Shown here one piece after another: positions 52,328 to 62,926 of a stretch of DNA of 64,000 bases. Position 1 is the first letter of the stretch. The number at the start of each line of letters is the position of its first letter. A program made the position numbers and the translations under genes. Source of the DNA: Fictibacillus arsenicus (GTDB taxonomy: Bacteria; Bacillota; Bacilli; Bacillales; Fictibacillaceae); the NCBI RefSeq assembly GCF_001999465.1, contig NZ_MQMF01000001.1:1116001-1180000 (forward strand), read 5' to 3'. The notes under the pieces are model-generated. The model had not been told where the DNA came from and ran no database searches. It was given only the letters and a program-made list of their open reading frames with translations.

Positions 52328-52363
52328 GGGGTCTGTCCCGGGGACAGACCCGGGACAGACCCC
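52328..52363. repeat. REP-like palindrome, copy 8 (three half-sites in tandem)
   Basis: Three 12-base modules joined head to tail: GGGGTCTGTCCC, GGGGACAGACCC and GGGACAGACCCC. It can fold in alternative ways. It lies 18 bases beyond the spoIID stop codon. Confidence 0.75.
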
Positions 52364-52381
52364 TTTCAATTCTCACACAAT

Positions 52382-53413
52382 TCACTTCAGAGCCAATCCC
52401 TTGTCTGCAATCGGCTTGTAATCTGTTATTTCAATCCCCTTATAATAATAGTTTACAATCTCCTTATACGACTTGCCTTCCTCCGCCATCCCGTTTGCGC
52501 CATACTGGCTCAAACCAACTCCATGTCCATAGCCTTTTGTAGTGATGGTGATCTCTTTCCCCTTTTTCTCCATTTGAAAATCAGTTGAGCGGAGACCCAG
52601 CTTCTCTCTAATTTCTTTTCCGGTGAACTCTTTTTTCCCGATCGCGAATTTACCGATTCGTTTTCCGCTCGTTGTTGCGACAACCTTGCCGACTTTGCCG
52701 TCCTTCTTGATCGAAACGCCCAGCTTCTCCTCAACGGTTCTAACTTGCAATTGAATAGTCTGCACATACTTCGGCGACTTCTTATCCCATGGACTTTCCA
52801 CACTTCTTAAGTATGGGTATTTATTTTTCCAATAGTCTTCTGAATTAACGGTAAATCCATTGCTTGTAGAGAAGAAGCTTGCCTGAATCGGCTCTCCTTC
52901 ATACGTTAAGATCTGTCCTTTTGTCTCTGTGACGGCTTCTACAATCTTTGCGAGCTTCTTGTTAAAATCGTCTCCCCAAAGCGCCTCAAGTTCATCGTTT
53001 CCTTTGTACACCTGGTGCATGATCGTGTCGGATACGACCGCTTCCTCTGGTAAACTATCATCTTTCCCGGGGTTTAGCATTGCTTTTACAATAAACGTTC
53101 TAGCGGTTAATGCTTGTGCTTTCAGCGCCTCGAGCTCAAACTCCGCCGGCATTTCAGAGGCTACCACTCCTGCCACATACTCTTCTAACGGGATGTTCTC
53201 GACTGTATCCTTTTCTGTACGAAATACAGGAACGACGATGTCCGAGTGTGGAATTTCCAAAGCTAGCATTCTCTCAGATGGCCTTGCCTGATTCTGTTCT
53301 TTCCATTCAGGGGGCGCCGACGAAAATGGTAGCACGAGTATGGCAGGGAGCAAGACGATTACGGCAACAAAAATTGCTAGAATCCAGATCAGTGGCTTAA
53401 TTTTTACATTCAC
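52382..53413 (-). CDS. spoIID: Stage II sporulation protein D (lytic transglycosylase)
   Basis: Peptidoglycan hydrolase of the engulfment DMP complex. 343 residues, B. subtilis-like. One membrane anchor (about 8-31), then the SpoIID domain with VAGVVASEMPAEFELEALKA, where the glutamate in ASEM is the catalytic candidate, and KAQALTARTFIVKAM. The C-terminus has GYGHGVGLSQYGANGMAEEG. GTG 53413 has AGGAGGG nine bases upstream; the frame remains open 15 codons further but lacks a site. It precedes spoIIQ, as in Bacillus. Confidence 0.95.
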   Translation of the reverse strand: MNVKIKPLIWILAIFVAVIVLLPAILVLPFSSAPPEWKEQNQARPSERMLALEIPHSDIVVPVFRTEKDTVENIPLEEYVAGVVASEMPAEFELEALKAQALTARTFIVKAMLNPGKDDSLPEEAVVSDTIMHQVYKGNDELEALWGDDFNKKLAKIVEAVTETKGQILTYEGEPIQASFFSTSNGFTVNSEDYWKNKYPYLRSVESPWDKKSPKYVQTIQLQVRTVEEKLGVSIKKDGKVGKVVATTSGKRIGKFAIGKKEFTGKEIREKLGLRSTDFQMEKKGKEITITTKGYGHGVGLSQYGANGMAEEGKSYKEIVNYYYKGIEITDYKPIADKGLALK

Positions 53414-53606
53414 GTTCCAATGCCCTCCTATTTGTTTTCTACCATACAACTTATACAAAAGGTTGAACCTTTAGAACATGAAAACTAGTATTTTTACAAT
53501 TGAAATGTGCTTGCTACGACCAGTTTACAAGTTTTGTTTTCAAGCCTTCTGTTACAAGCCGCCCGCCGCATAAATTATAAGGAGACCCAACGAAAGGGTG
53601 AGCGGT

Positions 53607-54221
53607 ATGGACAACTTTCAGCCTCCTGTTCTTGTCAGGACGCTTACGTATTCCCCTGGCCAGATGAGGATTTACTATCCTCAAATAGAAGGCAGGATCA
53701 ATCCTCGCATTCAGCAGCAGGTAAATCAGCAGATCATTCAGATCAACCAAGAGCTCCAGCAGATGCAAAATCCTGAAGCCCGGCCTACTATGTATGGAGA
53801 GTTCGCTGTAAAAACAAACGAAAAGAACATTCTTAGCATCGGATTCTTAAACTACGGCTACACTCCAATGGCGGCACACGGAATGACGTATATCAAATCG
53901 CAAACATGGGACCTGACAACAGGACGCACATATCAGCTAAAAGACCTCTTCAAACCTGGCAGCAACTACGTGCAGGTATTGAATCGGATCATAAAAGAAC
54001 AGATTAAACAGCAGGAGATTTTCACGTTTGAACCATTCAAAACCATCAGCCCGAACCAAGATTACTATATTGCCGATAAAGCGCTCGTCATCTATTTTCA
54101 GCTGTATGACCTTACTGCTTACGCTTACGGATTTCCGATGTTTGTAATCTCGTTATTCGATCTGCAAAATATTATTGATGAGAACGGGCCGCTTGGAAAG
54201 CTGGCGGTGAATAGTTTATAA
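53607..54221 (+). CDS. DUF3298 (RsiV-like) domain protein
   Basis: 204 residues, no signal peptide or membrane helix visible. The central and C-terminal part matches the DUF4163/DUF3298 arrangement found at the extracellular end of RsiV anti-sigma factors. It carries ILSIGFLNYGYTPMAAHG, then LTTGRTYQLKDLFKPGSNYV, and ends in LVIYFQLYDLTAYAYGFPMF. Without a membrane anchor it is unlikely to be an anti-sigma factor. ATG 53607 is chosen over GTG 53598, which lies in the AAAGGGTGAG site. Single gene on the plus strand, between minus-strand spoIID and the M4 protease. Confidence 0.75.
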   Translation: MDNFQPPVLVRTLTYSPGQMRIYYPQIEGRINPRIQQQVNQQIIQINQELQQMQNPEARPTMYGEFAVKTNEKNILSIGFLNYGYTPMAAHGMTYIKSQTWDLTTGRTYQLKDLFKPGSNYVQVLNRIIKEQIKQQEIFTFEPFKTISPNQDYYIADKALVIYFQLYDLTAYAYGFPMFVISLFDLQNIIDENGPLGKLAVNSL

Positions 54222-54227
54222 CGATAA

Positions 54228-54262
54228 AAAACCCTGATCCTCACGTGGAAGATCAGGGTTTT
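54228..54262. terminator. Bidirectional terminator
   Basis: AAAACCCTGATC (54228-54239) with GATCAGGGTTTT (54251-54262), a perfect 12-base stem between convergent genes. Confidence 0.92.
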
Positions 54263-54270
54263 GCAGTGAT

Positions 54271-55965
<1,695 letters not shown>

Positions 55966-56104
55966 TTATGTAATTTTTTTGAAGCCAGTGGATTTATATT
56001 ACCATTATTTATTTTATTTTCAAACTATTTAAAAAATTTTGATTATAATGTACCAACCGAAAGCTTATTTTCAAAAAAATAGGAGAATAGAACTACCACA
56101 CGCA

Positions 56105-56137
56105 TAAAAAAAGAAGCGTTTTATGACTAAAACGCTC
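56105..56137 (-). terminator. Terminator-like hairpin upstream of the protease gene
   Basis: AGCGTTTTA (56116-56124) with TAAAACGCT (56129-56137) and a run of seven T on the minus strand. No gene lies directly above it, so it may be a leader attenuator or a second terminator for the small upstream gene. The protease start is about 160 bases further on. Confidence 0.65.
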
Positions 56138-56167
56138 CAATCAAACACTCATTTAAGGTGATTTTGA

Positions 56168-56273
56168 AATATTACAGAGTAATGATGAATTTTTACAGGG
56201 TAATCCAGAATTATTCCACGGTAATCTCCAATAATTCCACACATACGGATATTTATCGAATTTTCGACACGAC
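56168..56273. repeat. Tandem array C: TTACAGGGTAAT / TTCCACGGTAAT word every 20-21 bp
   Basis: Units aligned on GTAAT (or ACATA in the last) start at 56179, 56200, 56221 and 56241: spacings 21, 21, 20. The word drifts from TTACAGAGTAAT through TTACAGGGTAAT to TTCCACGGTAAT and TTCCACACATAC. The array ends GAATTTTCGACACGAC, seven bases from the terminator of the adjacent small gene. Confidence 0.75.
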
Positions 56274-56274
56274 A

Positions 56275-56302
56275 ACAAAAAAGCCAGCCACACCGGCCGG
56301 CT
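56275..56302 (-). terminator. Terminator of the DUF5670-like small gene
   Basis: AGCCAGCC (56282-56289) with GGCCGGCT (56295-56302), one mismatch, and a run of six T on the minus strand. Confidence 0.8.
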
Positions 56303-56318
56303 TTTTCATTATAAACAG

Positions 56319-56465
56319 CTATTTCATTTTTCTGCCTTTAAAGAAGTTCAATAGGAAGACGATCACAGCGATGACGAGTAGAATATGAATGATTCCGCCT
56401 GCGACGTCGAAAAGAAAACCTAGCAACCATAATACTAATAAAATTGCGGCTATTGTCCAAAGCAT
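56319..56465 (-). CDS. Lmo0937/DUF5670 family small membrane protein
   Basis: 48 residues: MLWTIAAILLVLWLLGFLFD, a short GGIIHILLVIAVIVFLLN second helix, and the basic end FFKGRKMK. Two short membrane helices joined at AGG match the small Lmo0937-type membrane proteins often induced by general stress. GAAAGGATG lies upstream of ATG 56465 and a terminator lies after the stop, so this is a complete monocistronic gene. Confidence 0.8.
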   Translation of the reverse strand: MLWTIAAILLVLWLLGFLFDVAGGIIHILLVIAVIVFLLNFFKGRKMK

Positions 56466-56591
56466 GAGTTCGACATCCTTTCAAAATGTATTCTTGCAAC
56501 TAGTTATAGATTTCCCGAACCATCGAGGTTATAAACGTTTTTACAATAAAAATGAAAGGATGCTTTTGATATTCCTGGTTGTTTTTGAAAG

Positions 56592-56803
56592 TAGTTGATC
56601 TCCGTTCCAGGATGCTCGCTTTCCGCAGGCGTGCGGTGAGCCTCCCTATGCTTCGCGCTGGCGGGGTCTCACCTGTCCCGCTTCAAGGAAGTCCTTGCTC
56701 CTGCGTCTGCAAGTTAATGCTAACACAGTGATTTCCTCGTCGCATGCCTTGCGAGAAGTTTCTCAGGTGGGGCAGGCACGCACCTTGCACTCCAATCAAC
56801 CTT
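56592..56803. repeat. Dispersed repeat with inverted ends, copy 3 (expanded)
   Basis: Begins TAGTTGATCTCCGTTCCAGG and ends CACTCCAATCAACCTT. It holds GCTCGCTTTCCGCAGGCG, GTGCGGTGAGCCTCC and GGTCTCACCTGTCCCGC in the same order as copy 1. About 80 extra bases (roughly 56690-56775) sit inside, including TCTCAGGTGGGGCAGG, an inverted echo of the GTCTCACCTGTCCC part. It lies between the DUF5670-like gene and murA. Confidence 0.78.
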
Positions 56804-56866
56804 GCAATGAAGGCAAATCACAAAAAATCCCACCAGAAGCAGCAACTTTTAGCAAAAAAGCTCAAA

Positions 56867-56895
56867 TGAAAAGAACCCTCTCATCGAGGGTTCTT
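56867..56895 (-). terminator. Terminator of murA
   Basis: AAGAACCCTC (56871-56880) with GAGGGTTCTT (56886-56895), a perfect ten-base stem with a T-run on the minus strand. Confidence 0.9.
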
Positions 56896-56907
56896 GGATG
56901 ATAGATA

Positions 56908-58218
56908 TTAAGCTAAATTACTTTTTAATGATTGCTCTTTCGCTGGTGTTGTTTCAACACCTTCGTTTACACGTTCGATGTCAGCACCTAATGCAGATAG
57001 TTTTCCAGTAAAATCAACGTATCCACGGTCAATGTGCTTCAATTCAGTTACACGAGTGTAACCTTCTGCAACAAGCCCAGCAAGTACTAAAGCAGCACCT
57101 GCGCGAAGGTCTGTTGAAGCAACCTCAGCACCTTGAAGATTTACAGGTCCGTTGATTACAGAAGAACGGCCTTCGATTTTAATGTCACCATTCATGCGGC
57201 GGAATTCTTCCACGTGCATAAAGCGGTTTTCAAACACAGTTTCCGTAATAACACTCGTTCCGTTTGCACGAAGCAATAGTGCCATCATTTGCGACTGAAG
57301 ATCAGTCGGGAATCCTGGGTGAGGCATTGTTTTAATATCAACAGGCTTTAATTCACGAGGTCCGCGAACACGAAGTCCTTGGCCTTCTTCATGAATCTGA
57401 ACACCCATCTCTTCCATTTTTGCGATCAAAGGACGCAAGTGTTCTGCGATAGCATTTTCAATTAACACGTCACCTTGTGTAATTGCTGCAGCTACCATAT
57501 AAGTTCCTGCTTCGATACGGTCTGGTACAACAGTATGCTCAGCACCAGCTAGCTCTTCTACACCAACAATACGGATTGTGCCTGTACCTGCACCGATCAC
57601 AGTAGCACCCATAGCATTCAGATAGTTTGCTAAACAAACGATTTCTGGTTCTTTTGCCGCATTCTCAATAACTGTTGTTCCTTCAGCAAGTGTTGCTGCC
57701 ATCATGATGTTCTCAGTAGCACCTACACTTGGGAAGTCCAAATAAATCTTAGCGCCTTGCAAGCGGCCATCGATTTTTGCTTCGATAAAGCCGTTGCCGA
57801 TCTTAACAGTAGCACCCATCGCTTCGAAACCTTTAAGATGCTGATCGATCGGACGTGATCCGATTGCGCATCCTCCAGGAAGTGCAATGCGAGATAGTCC
57901 TACTCGAGCAAGCAATGGTCCCATAACTAGGAATGAAGCTCTCATTTTACGGACATACTCAAATGGTGCTTCCGTTTTTAATTCACTTGTAGCGTCAACA
58001 TGGATCTGCCCATTTTCGAAAGCTACATCAATATTTAAATAGCGTAATACTTCATTAATCGTAAAAACATCAGCAAGAGTGGGCACCTCTTTTATAGTAC
58101 TCGTGCCTCTACTGGCTAAAATGGATGCTGCGATGACAGGAAGTACGGCATTCTTAGCTCCTTCAACTCGTACAGAGCCCTCTAACCGCCTACCACCACG
58201 GACAATGATTTTTTCCAA
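56908..58218 (-). CDS. murAA: UDP-N-acetylglucosamine 1-carboxyvinyltransferase MurA
   Basis: First committed step of peptidoglycan synthesis: transfers enolpyruvate from PEP to UDP-GlcNAc. 436 residues. The catalytic loop [20 protein letters not shown] carries the cysteine that fosfomycin attacks. The N-terminus [20 protein letters not shown] and the [17 protein letters not shown] segment are typical. Neighbours ywmB and ywzB upstream identify it as the MurAA locus. It starts 30 bases after ywmB. Confidence 0.97.
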   Translation of the reverse strand: MEKIIVRGGRRLEGSVRVEGAKNAVLPVIAASILASRGTSTIKEVPTLADVFTINEVLRYLNIDVAFENGQIHVDATSELKTEAPFEYVRKMRASFLVMGPLLARVGLSRIALPGGCAIGSRPIDQHLKGFEAMGATVKIGNGFIEAKIDGRLQGAKIYLDFPSVGATENIMMAATLAEGTTVIENAAKEPEIVCLANYLNAMGATVIGAGTGTIRIVGVEELAGAEHTVVPDRIEAGTYMVAAAITQGDVLIENAIAEHLRPLIAKMEEMGVQIHEEGQGLRVRGPRELKPVDIKTMPHPGFPTDLQSQMMALLLRANGTSVITETVFENRFMHVEEFRRMNGDIKIEGRSSVINGPVNLQGAEVASTDLRAGAALVLAGLVAEGYTRVTELKHIDRGYVDFTGKLSALGADIERVNEGVETTPAKEQSLKSNLA

Positions 58219-58248
58219 CGATATTCCCCTCCGCGTCCAATTTGTATA

Positions 58249-58992
58249 TTAATATTCAGACGTAATTATTGGTGTGCCAATTGTGACAGTAGTTTTACTG
58301 CCCAATCCTTCAGATCTTAACGCCACCTGAAGATTCATTTTATTTTGATGACCGGTATAAATCGCTTGTTCCCACTGTCCAGTATATGCAGATAGTGACA
58401 CAAACGTCTCTTCCTTTAATTCCTCTACAGAAACGCCAGAAAAAGCTTGTACCAATTTATTTGCTTGCGAATACAAATCAACCACCATTTTATCACCGTA
58501 TGTACCGGTAACACAAGAGAAAATTTTGGGATTTCCTCCTACAGAATCTTTAATACGGTTATCCAACAAGCGTCGAATTTCTTTCCAATTCTGATTTGTA
58601 TTTACAAGTCCTTCAACCGCATAAATAAAATACGATGCAGTTTGTTCTTTTTGGGGGTATGTGATGATGGTAACCTTCTCAGTTAGACCAAGTTCATCAT
58701 GCTGAAACTTCCCGGTCATTTTGTGATGACCAGCATCATCTTCACTTGCCACCCAGCTAAATTCAGGATAATTACGCTTAAGCTCTTCTGCTTGTTTTAA
58801 ATACCCTAGTCCTTTAGATGTAAAACCTAATTCCCCATTAAAATACATGGTCCATTTGTCAGGTTCCGCACCTTTTTCTTTTAAAACGTCTATTATATGT
58901 GCTACTTCATTTGTTTGATCGTCTTTTGCGTATCCAGATGAAACCATAATAATAAGCAAAATTGCTGTAATCGTCATTGTCCATTTTTTCAT
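58249..58992 (-). CDS. ywmB: YwmB family secreted protein
   Basis: About 247 residues with an N-terminal hydrophobic signal (MKKWTMTITAILLIIMVSSG) and a soluble extracytoplasmic part containing NGELGFTSKGLGYLKQAEEL and KEETFVSLSAYTGQWEQAIY. The fold is described as TATA-box-binding-protein-like; the function is unknown. ATG 58992 gives a normal signal peptide; an ATG at 59004 adds four residues and cannot be excluded. It lies between ywzB and murA, as in B. subtilis. Confidence 0.88.
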   Translation of the reverse strand: MKKWTMTITAILLIIMVSSGYAKDDQTNEVAHIIDVLKEKGAEPDKWTMYFNGELGFTSKGLGYLKQAEELKRNYPEFSWVASEDDAGHHKMTGKFQHDELGLTEKVTIITYPQKEQTASYFIYAVEGLVNTNQNWKEIRRLLDNRIKDSVGGNPKIFSCVTGTYGDKMVVDLYSQANKLVQAFSGVSVEELKEETFVSLSAYTGQWEQAIYTGHQNKMNLQVALRSEGLGSKTTVTIGTPIITSEY

Positions 58993-59100
58993 TCCCCAGC
59001 ACATCCTCTCTATTTCTCATTGTTGCCAAAGAGAGAAAGGATATCCGTGGAACTTGTAGTCATATTCCGACAATTCCGTTAATGAATTTGTGTCACGGAA

Positions 59101-59334
59101 TCAGCCAAATAATTGACTGAGATTGGTGGAATACTGTAGATACTTTAAAAAGAAATCACTGGCTAGACTTGCGAGGCTGATAACCATTAAGATGTAGAGC
59201 ACTCTCGCCTGCATAACCTTGCCTTTTTTGATCCATTTATCAAAGTGAATCGCCTGCATTGCCCACCAAGCAATGACAATAAACAATAAATGTACGATTA
59301 TATGTAATAAAGCCTGTTGTCCTACTGGAATCAT
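59101..59334 (-). CDS. ywzB: DUF1146 family membrane protein (YwzB)
   Basis: 77 residues with two membrane helices (about 10-28 and 45-62) around the conserved AIHFDKWIKKGKVMQARVLY loop. Small Bacillus protein of unknown role, always found near ywmB/murA and the ATP synthase region. It is the first gene after the 530-base gap that follows nuoN. Confidence 0.88.
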   Translation of the reverse strand: MIPVGQQALLHIIVHLLFIVIAWWAMQAIHFDKWIKKGKVMQARVLYILMVISLASLASDFFLKYLQYSTNLSQLFG

Positions 59335-59674
59335 AAATCAACTTACCCCCTATTACATATTTCGACAACTTTAAGCATAATTCTTTCTTCTCATTAAAAA
59401 AAGATACTTTATCCCTACTTTTGCCTTATGAAAGCCCTTACTTTTCAAGTGTTCAAAAAGTTGTAACGATTATTTAATTTTTAATATTTACTTCCTCTTA
59501 TATAGTCGTTTAAAAACGGACAGGGTTACGGGAGTTTTGGCTCATTTTACGTCATTATTTTTATAGAAAAGAGAGCGTTCTTATTGAGAGAAACATTCTG
59601 TGAGAAAGTCCGTACCTGACGCACAGATTTTGCGTATTGTAACCTGACCGACTCATGATTCTAGGCTGAATTTC

Positions 59675-59780
59675 AATAATCCCATGTAAAATCGATTTAA
59701 TTCCACGCTTAGCTCTTTTAATTCCACGAAAAATGGACTTAATCCCACGGTTAAATGAAATATTCCCACGGGTTCGACAA
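59675..59780. repeat. Tandem array D: ATTCCACG word exactly every 21 bp
   Basis: CCATG then CCACG four times, at 59682, 59703, 59724, 59745 and 59766, always 21 bases apart, in the context TTAATTCCACG. The bases between are not conserved. The array ends CGGGTTCGACAAACACC. It is in the 59335-59869 gap between ywzB and nuoN. The rest of that gap has an imperfect inverted pair CAGGGTTAC (59521) and GTAACCTG (59639) but no gene. Confidence 0.8.
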
Positions 59781-59823
59781 ACACCTGCTTAAGAATCGTT
59801 TAACCTCAGTCCATCTGCGGCAA

Positions 59824-59865
59824 TAAAAAAACCCGCTAAGGTCAACTTGCAACCTCAACGAGCCA
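59824..59865 (-). terminator. Terminator of the nuo operon
   Basis: CCCGCTAAGGT (59832-59842) pairs with ACCTCAACGAG (59852-59862) over eleven positions with wobbles, then a run of seven T on the minus strand. nuoN ends at 59870, so this closes the complex I operon. Confidence 0.8.
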
Positions 59866-59869
59866 ATGT

Positions 59870-61405
59870 TTAATGATCGTGCGTATGTGTATCAACCGCT
59901 TCGATATTCATGAAAAACTCATTAATATCAAAATTTCCGTAAAAGAAATCCAGTGCGAGATCTGGCATTACGCCAAGAATGATCGTCGATACGGCGCAAA
60001 ATGCGAGTACCGCTGCCATACCTGATGGAACAGAAACCTTCGCCCCTTCGCCATCCCGGAAAAACATAACCGCGATAACATTAAAGTAGTACACATAAGA
60101 GAATAGAGTTGTTGCCATCATTACAGCTGCAAGCCAATAATGAGCGGGCTCGAGGCCAAGCGCTCCCATAAAGATTCCGAACTTCCCAACAAATCCAGCT
60201 GTAATCGGGATTCCTGCCAATGATAAAAGGAAAAATGTCATCGGTACAGCGAGCCACGGTGATCGTTTAAACAACCCTCTAAAAATACTGATGTCGTTTG
60301 ATTTTTCCTGAGCAGTTAAGACTTGAATAATCGTAAACGCACCAATATTCATAAACAGATACGCTAAAAGATAGAACCAGATCAGTTCAAATAAAAGCGA
60401 CGAGTTCGAAACAAAAGGAACTAAGATGTAACCTGCTTGTGCAATGGACGAGTAAGCGAACATCCGCTTAATATTCCGTTGACGAAGTGCCGTTACGTTT
60501 CCGATGATCATTGTGGTAGCTGCCAAGATCATGACATACGGCTGGACTTCCAACAGAAGTGATTCACTGTCGATTCCGGGTGCTGCGATAAACGTGATGA
60601 TGATAAAGCGCAGCAAGATCACGAATCCCGCTGTTTTTGAAACTACGCTCAAAAATGCGGTGACCGGAACCGGTGCTCCTTCATACACATCTGGCGCCCA
60701 CATGTGAAGAGGTGCTGCTGCAATTTTAAACGTGAGCCCGGCAAACGTGATCAGGAATGCGAACATCAATAGGAATCCGTGCTTCAGTAATTCTGGGTCC
60801 TGCATATTTTGAGCGATTAAAAACAGATTCGTTTCACCTGTCAGACCGAAAACATAACTCATTCCAAACAACGTGATCGCTGTTGCGATTCCGCCAGAAA
60901 CTACATACTTAAACGCTGATTCGTTGCTTCGTTTATTGCGTCTTTCAAGTCCTGCCATGATATAAGAAGCAAGTGAGAGAAGTTCCAGACCGACGAACAA
61001 GGTGATCAAGTCCGCGCTCGAAGCCATCATCATTGCCCCTAATAGAGCAGACAGCAGCAAGTAGTAAAATTCTCCGCGGTTCTCGTCTATGTCTTCTTTT
61101 TTGTAGTTGGATGCTAGGACCAAAACTAGCAAAGTTCCGAGCAAAAGCAAAATCTTAAATGCCTTTGAAAAGGAATCAAGTCTATACGTATCATAGAGAA
61201 TGGACGTTACTTCAGTATCCAGCTGCATGAAGATCGCAGCAAGTGCACCGAGCACTCCTGCACCTGCAAGCCATGCCAAAGGTTTACGGCTGGCTTCTTT
61301 TTTCATAAAAAGGTCGATCACAGATAGCAGCGTCGCAACACCAAGTATGATAAATTCCGGAGCCATAACGCTCCATTTAAAGGATAATAACGTATCTAGA
61401 TCCAT
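59870..61405 (-). CDS. nuoN: NADH-quinone oxidoreductase subunit N
   Basis: Antiporter-like proton-pumping subunit of complex I. 511 residues with about 14 helices. The helix-5 glutamate lies in DLITLFVGLELLSLASYIMA, the key lysine in FKIAAAPLHMWAPDVYEGAP, and QRNIKRMFAYSSIAQAGYIL is the broken-helix region. Last gene of the nuo operon, three bases after nuoM. The histidine-rich end THTHDH is distinctive. Confidence 0.96.
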   Translation of the reverse strand: MDLDTLLSFKWSVMAPEFIILGVATLLSVIDLFMKKEASRKPLAWLAGAGVLGALAAIFMQLDTEVTSILYDTYRLDSFSKAFKILLLLGTLLVLVLASNYKKEDIDENRGEFYYLLLSALLGAMMMASSADLITLFVGLELLSLASYIMAGLERRNKRSNESAFKYVVSGGIATAITLFGMSYVFGLTGETNLFLIAQNMQDPELLKHGFLLMFAFLITFAGLTFKIAAAPLHMWAPDVYEGAPVPVTAFLSVVSKTAGFVILLRFIIITFIAAPGIDSESLLLEVQPYVMILAATTMIIGNVTALRQRNIKRMFAYSSIAQAGYILVPFVSNSSLLFELIWFYLLAYLFMNIGAFTIIQVLTAQEKSNDISIFRGLFKRSPWLAVPMTFFLLSLAGIPITAGFVGKFGIFMGALGLEPAHYWLAAVMMATTLFSYVYYFNVIAVMFFRDGEGAKVSVPSGMAAVLAFCAVSTIILGVMPDLALDFFYGNFDINEFFMNIEAVDTHTHDH

Positions 61406-61408
61406 CGA

Positions 61409-62926
61409 TTAGCCCCCTAACCCTAGCAGAATGGCATCTAATGTTGGACGGAGCATATCACTTAACCACGCTGGATAGATTCCGATAAAAAGAATCGCTG
61501 CGAGGAGCACGAACGCTGGAACCCGCTCCGACGAAGTTAAATCCCGCGCTTCATGCAGTTCTTTTTCAGCACCAAACGTAATTGCCAGCACGGCTCTCAA
61601 TACATAAACCGCAGTTAAAATCAGGCCAAGGGTTCCCACAGCTGCTAACACTGGCATTTTTTCAAATAATCCTAAAAACGCCATGAACTCGCTGATGAAT
61701 CCGGACATCCCGGGGAGACCGAGTGATGCGAGACCGCCTGCTAGGAATACACCTGCCAGAATCGGCATCCTTTTTGCCACCCCGCCAAATGCGCTTAACT
61801 CGGAACTGCCGGACCGTTCATATAAAGCACCGACTAGGAAAAACAAGAGTGCTGATATCAATCCGTGAGAGACTACTTGGAAAACGGCACCCGTCATGCC
61901 AAATTCATTTCCAGCAGCAAGACCGATCAGCACGATTCCCATATGCGAAACGGAAGAATATGCGAGTACGCGTTTTACATCGGTTTGGGTTAAAGCTAAA
62001 AACGCCCCGTAAAGCAGGTTGATCACACCGAAAAGTCCGATAACAAAGGCGAGTGACTTGAACTGATCAGGAAACATGCCTGCCCCAAACACGATGACGC
62101 CATATGCTCCAATTTTTAAAAGAATCCCTGAGTGAATCATAACGATCGCCGGCGGTGCCTGTACGTGCACTCGGACCATCCATGAATGCAGAGGGAAAAC
62201 CGGCAGCTTTACGGCAAATGCGACCAGAAGCGCGATCAGCATCCCCATCTTAAAGCCCTTTGTGATAAACAACTGGTTCAATTCTGCTTGCGGCAGTGAA
62301 AACGTGTAAGCAAGCTGTTCGAAGTTCATCGTACCTGTTTTCATGAACAGCGCGACGAACACGATCAGTAGAATCGCTGAACCAACACCGTTGTAAATTA
62401 AAAAGCTATAAGCCGCTTTTTCTTTTTCTAAGTAACCCCAGCGTCCGATTAAGAAAAACATCGGGATGAGCGTGATTTCAAAGAAAATAAAGAATAAAAA
62501 CAGATTTTGAGCGGCAAAAACGCCGAGCATTCCCATTTCCAGAAGGAAAAACAAAATGAAGTAGCTTTTCCAGTTTTGTTTGATAGAGAAAGAAGCGATT
62601 GCTGCGAGCACTGAAACGACAGCTGTCAAGAGGATCAGCACCATCGAAAGTCCGTTAACCCCTACTTCATAAAAGATCGGATAGCTTACCTGACCTTTTG
62701 ACTGAAAAACTTCATAAGAGATCCAACTGAATTTTTCCGTCAGCTGCAGCCCTTCTCCTCCCATTTTGAAAGCTGAGAGGACGACTAGTGCGATGCCTAA
62801 TGGGAAAAGTGTTCCTAAAACACCAAGCCATTTAATCGATTTTTCATCGTTAGAAGGTACAAACATGAGTACCAGCACTCCTAACAAAGGGGAAAAGATC
62901 AAGATGGAAAGAAGCCATGCGTTCAT
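61409..62926 (-). CDS. nuoM: NADH-quinone oxidoreductase subunit M
   Basis: 505 residues, about 14 helices. FIFFEITLIPMFFLIGRWGY has the conserved glutamate, and VKLPVFPLHSWMVRVHVQAP the lysine and proton-channel histidine. LTQTDVKRVLAYSSVSHMGI is the discontinuous helix. It starts as ATGA overlapping the nuoL stop. Confidence 0.96.
   Translation of the reverse strand: MNAWLLSILIFSPLLGVLVLMFVPSNDEKSIKWLGVLGTLFPLGIALVVLSAFKMGGEGLQLTEKFSWISYEVFQSKGQVSYPIFYEVGVNGLSMVLILLTAVVSVLAAIASFSIKQNWKSYFILFFLLEMGMLGVFAAQNLFLFFIFFEITLIPMFFLIGRWGYLEKEKAAYSFLIYNGVGSAILLIVFVALFMKTGTMNFEQLAYTFSLPQAELNQLFITKGFKMGMLIALLVAFAVKLPVFPLHSWMVRVHVQAPPAIVMIHSGILLKIGAYGVIVFGAGMFPDQFKSLAFVIGLFGVINLLYGAFLALTQTDVKRVLAYSSVSHMGIVLIGLAAGNEFGMTGAVFQVVSHGLISALLFFLVGALYERSGSSELSAFGGVAKRMPILAGVFLAGGLASLGLPGMSGFISEFMAFLGLFEKMPVLAAVGTLGLILTAVYVLRAVLAITFGAEKELHEARDLTSSERVPAFVLLAAILFIGIYPAWLSDMLRPTLDAILLGLGG

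Noticed and set aside
53607-54221. RsiV anti-sigma factor
   Set aside because: The C-terminal domain resembles RsiV but there is no N-terminal anti-sigma part, no membrane helix and no sigma factor gene beside it.
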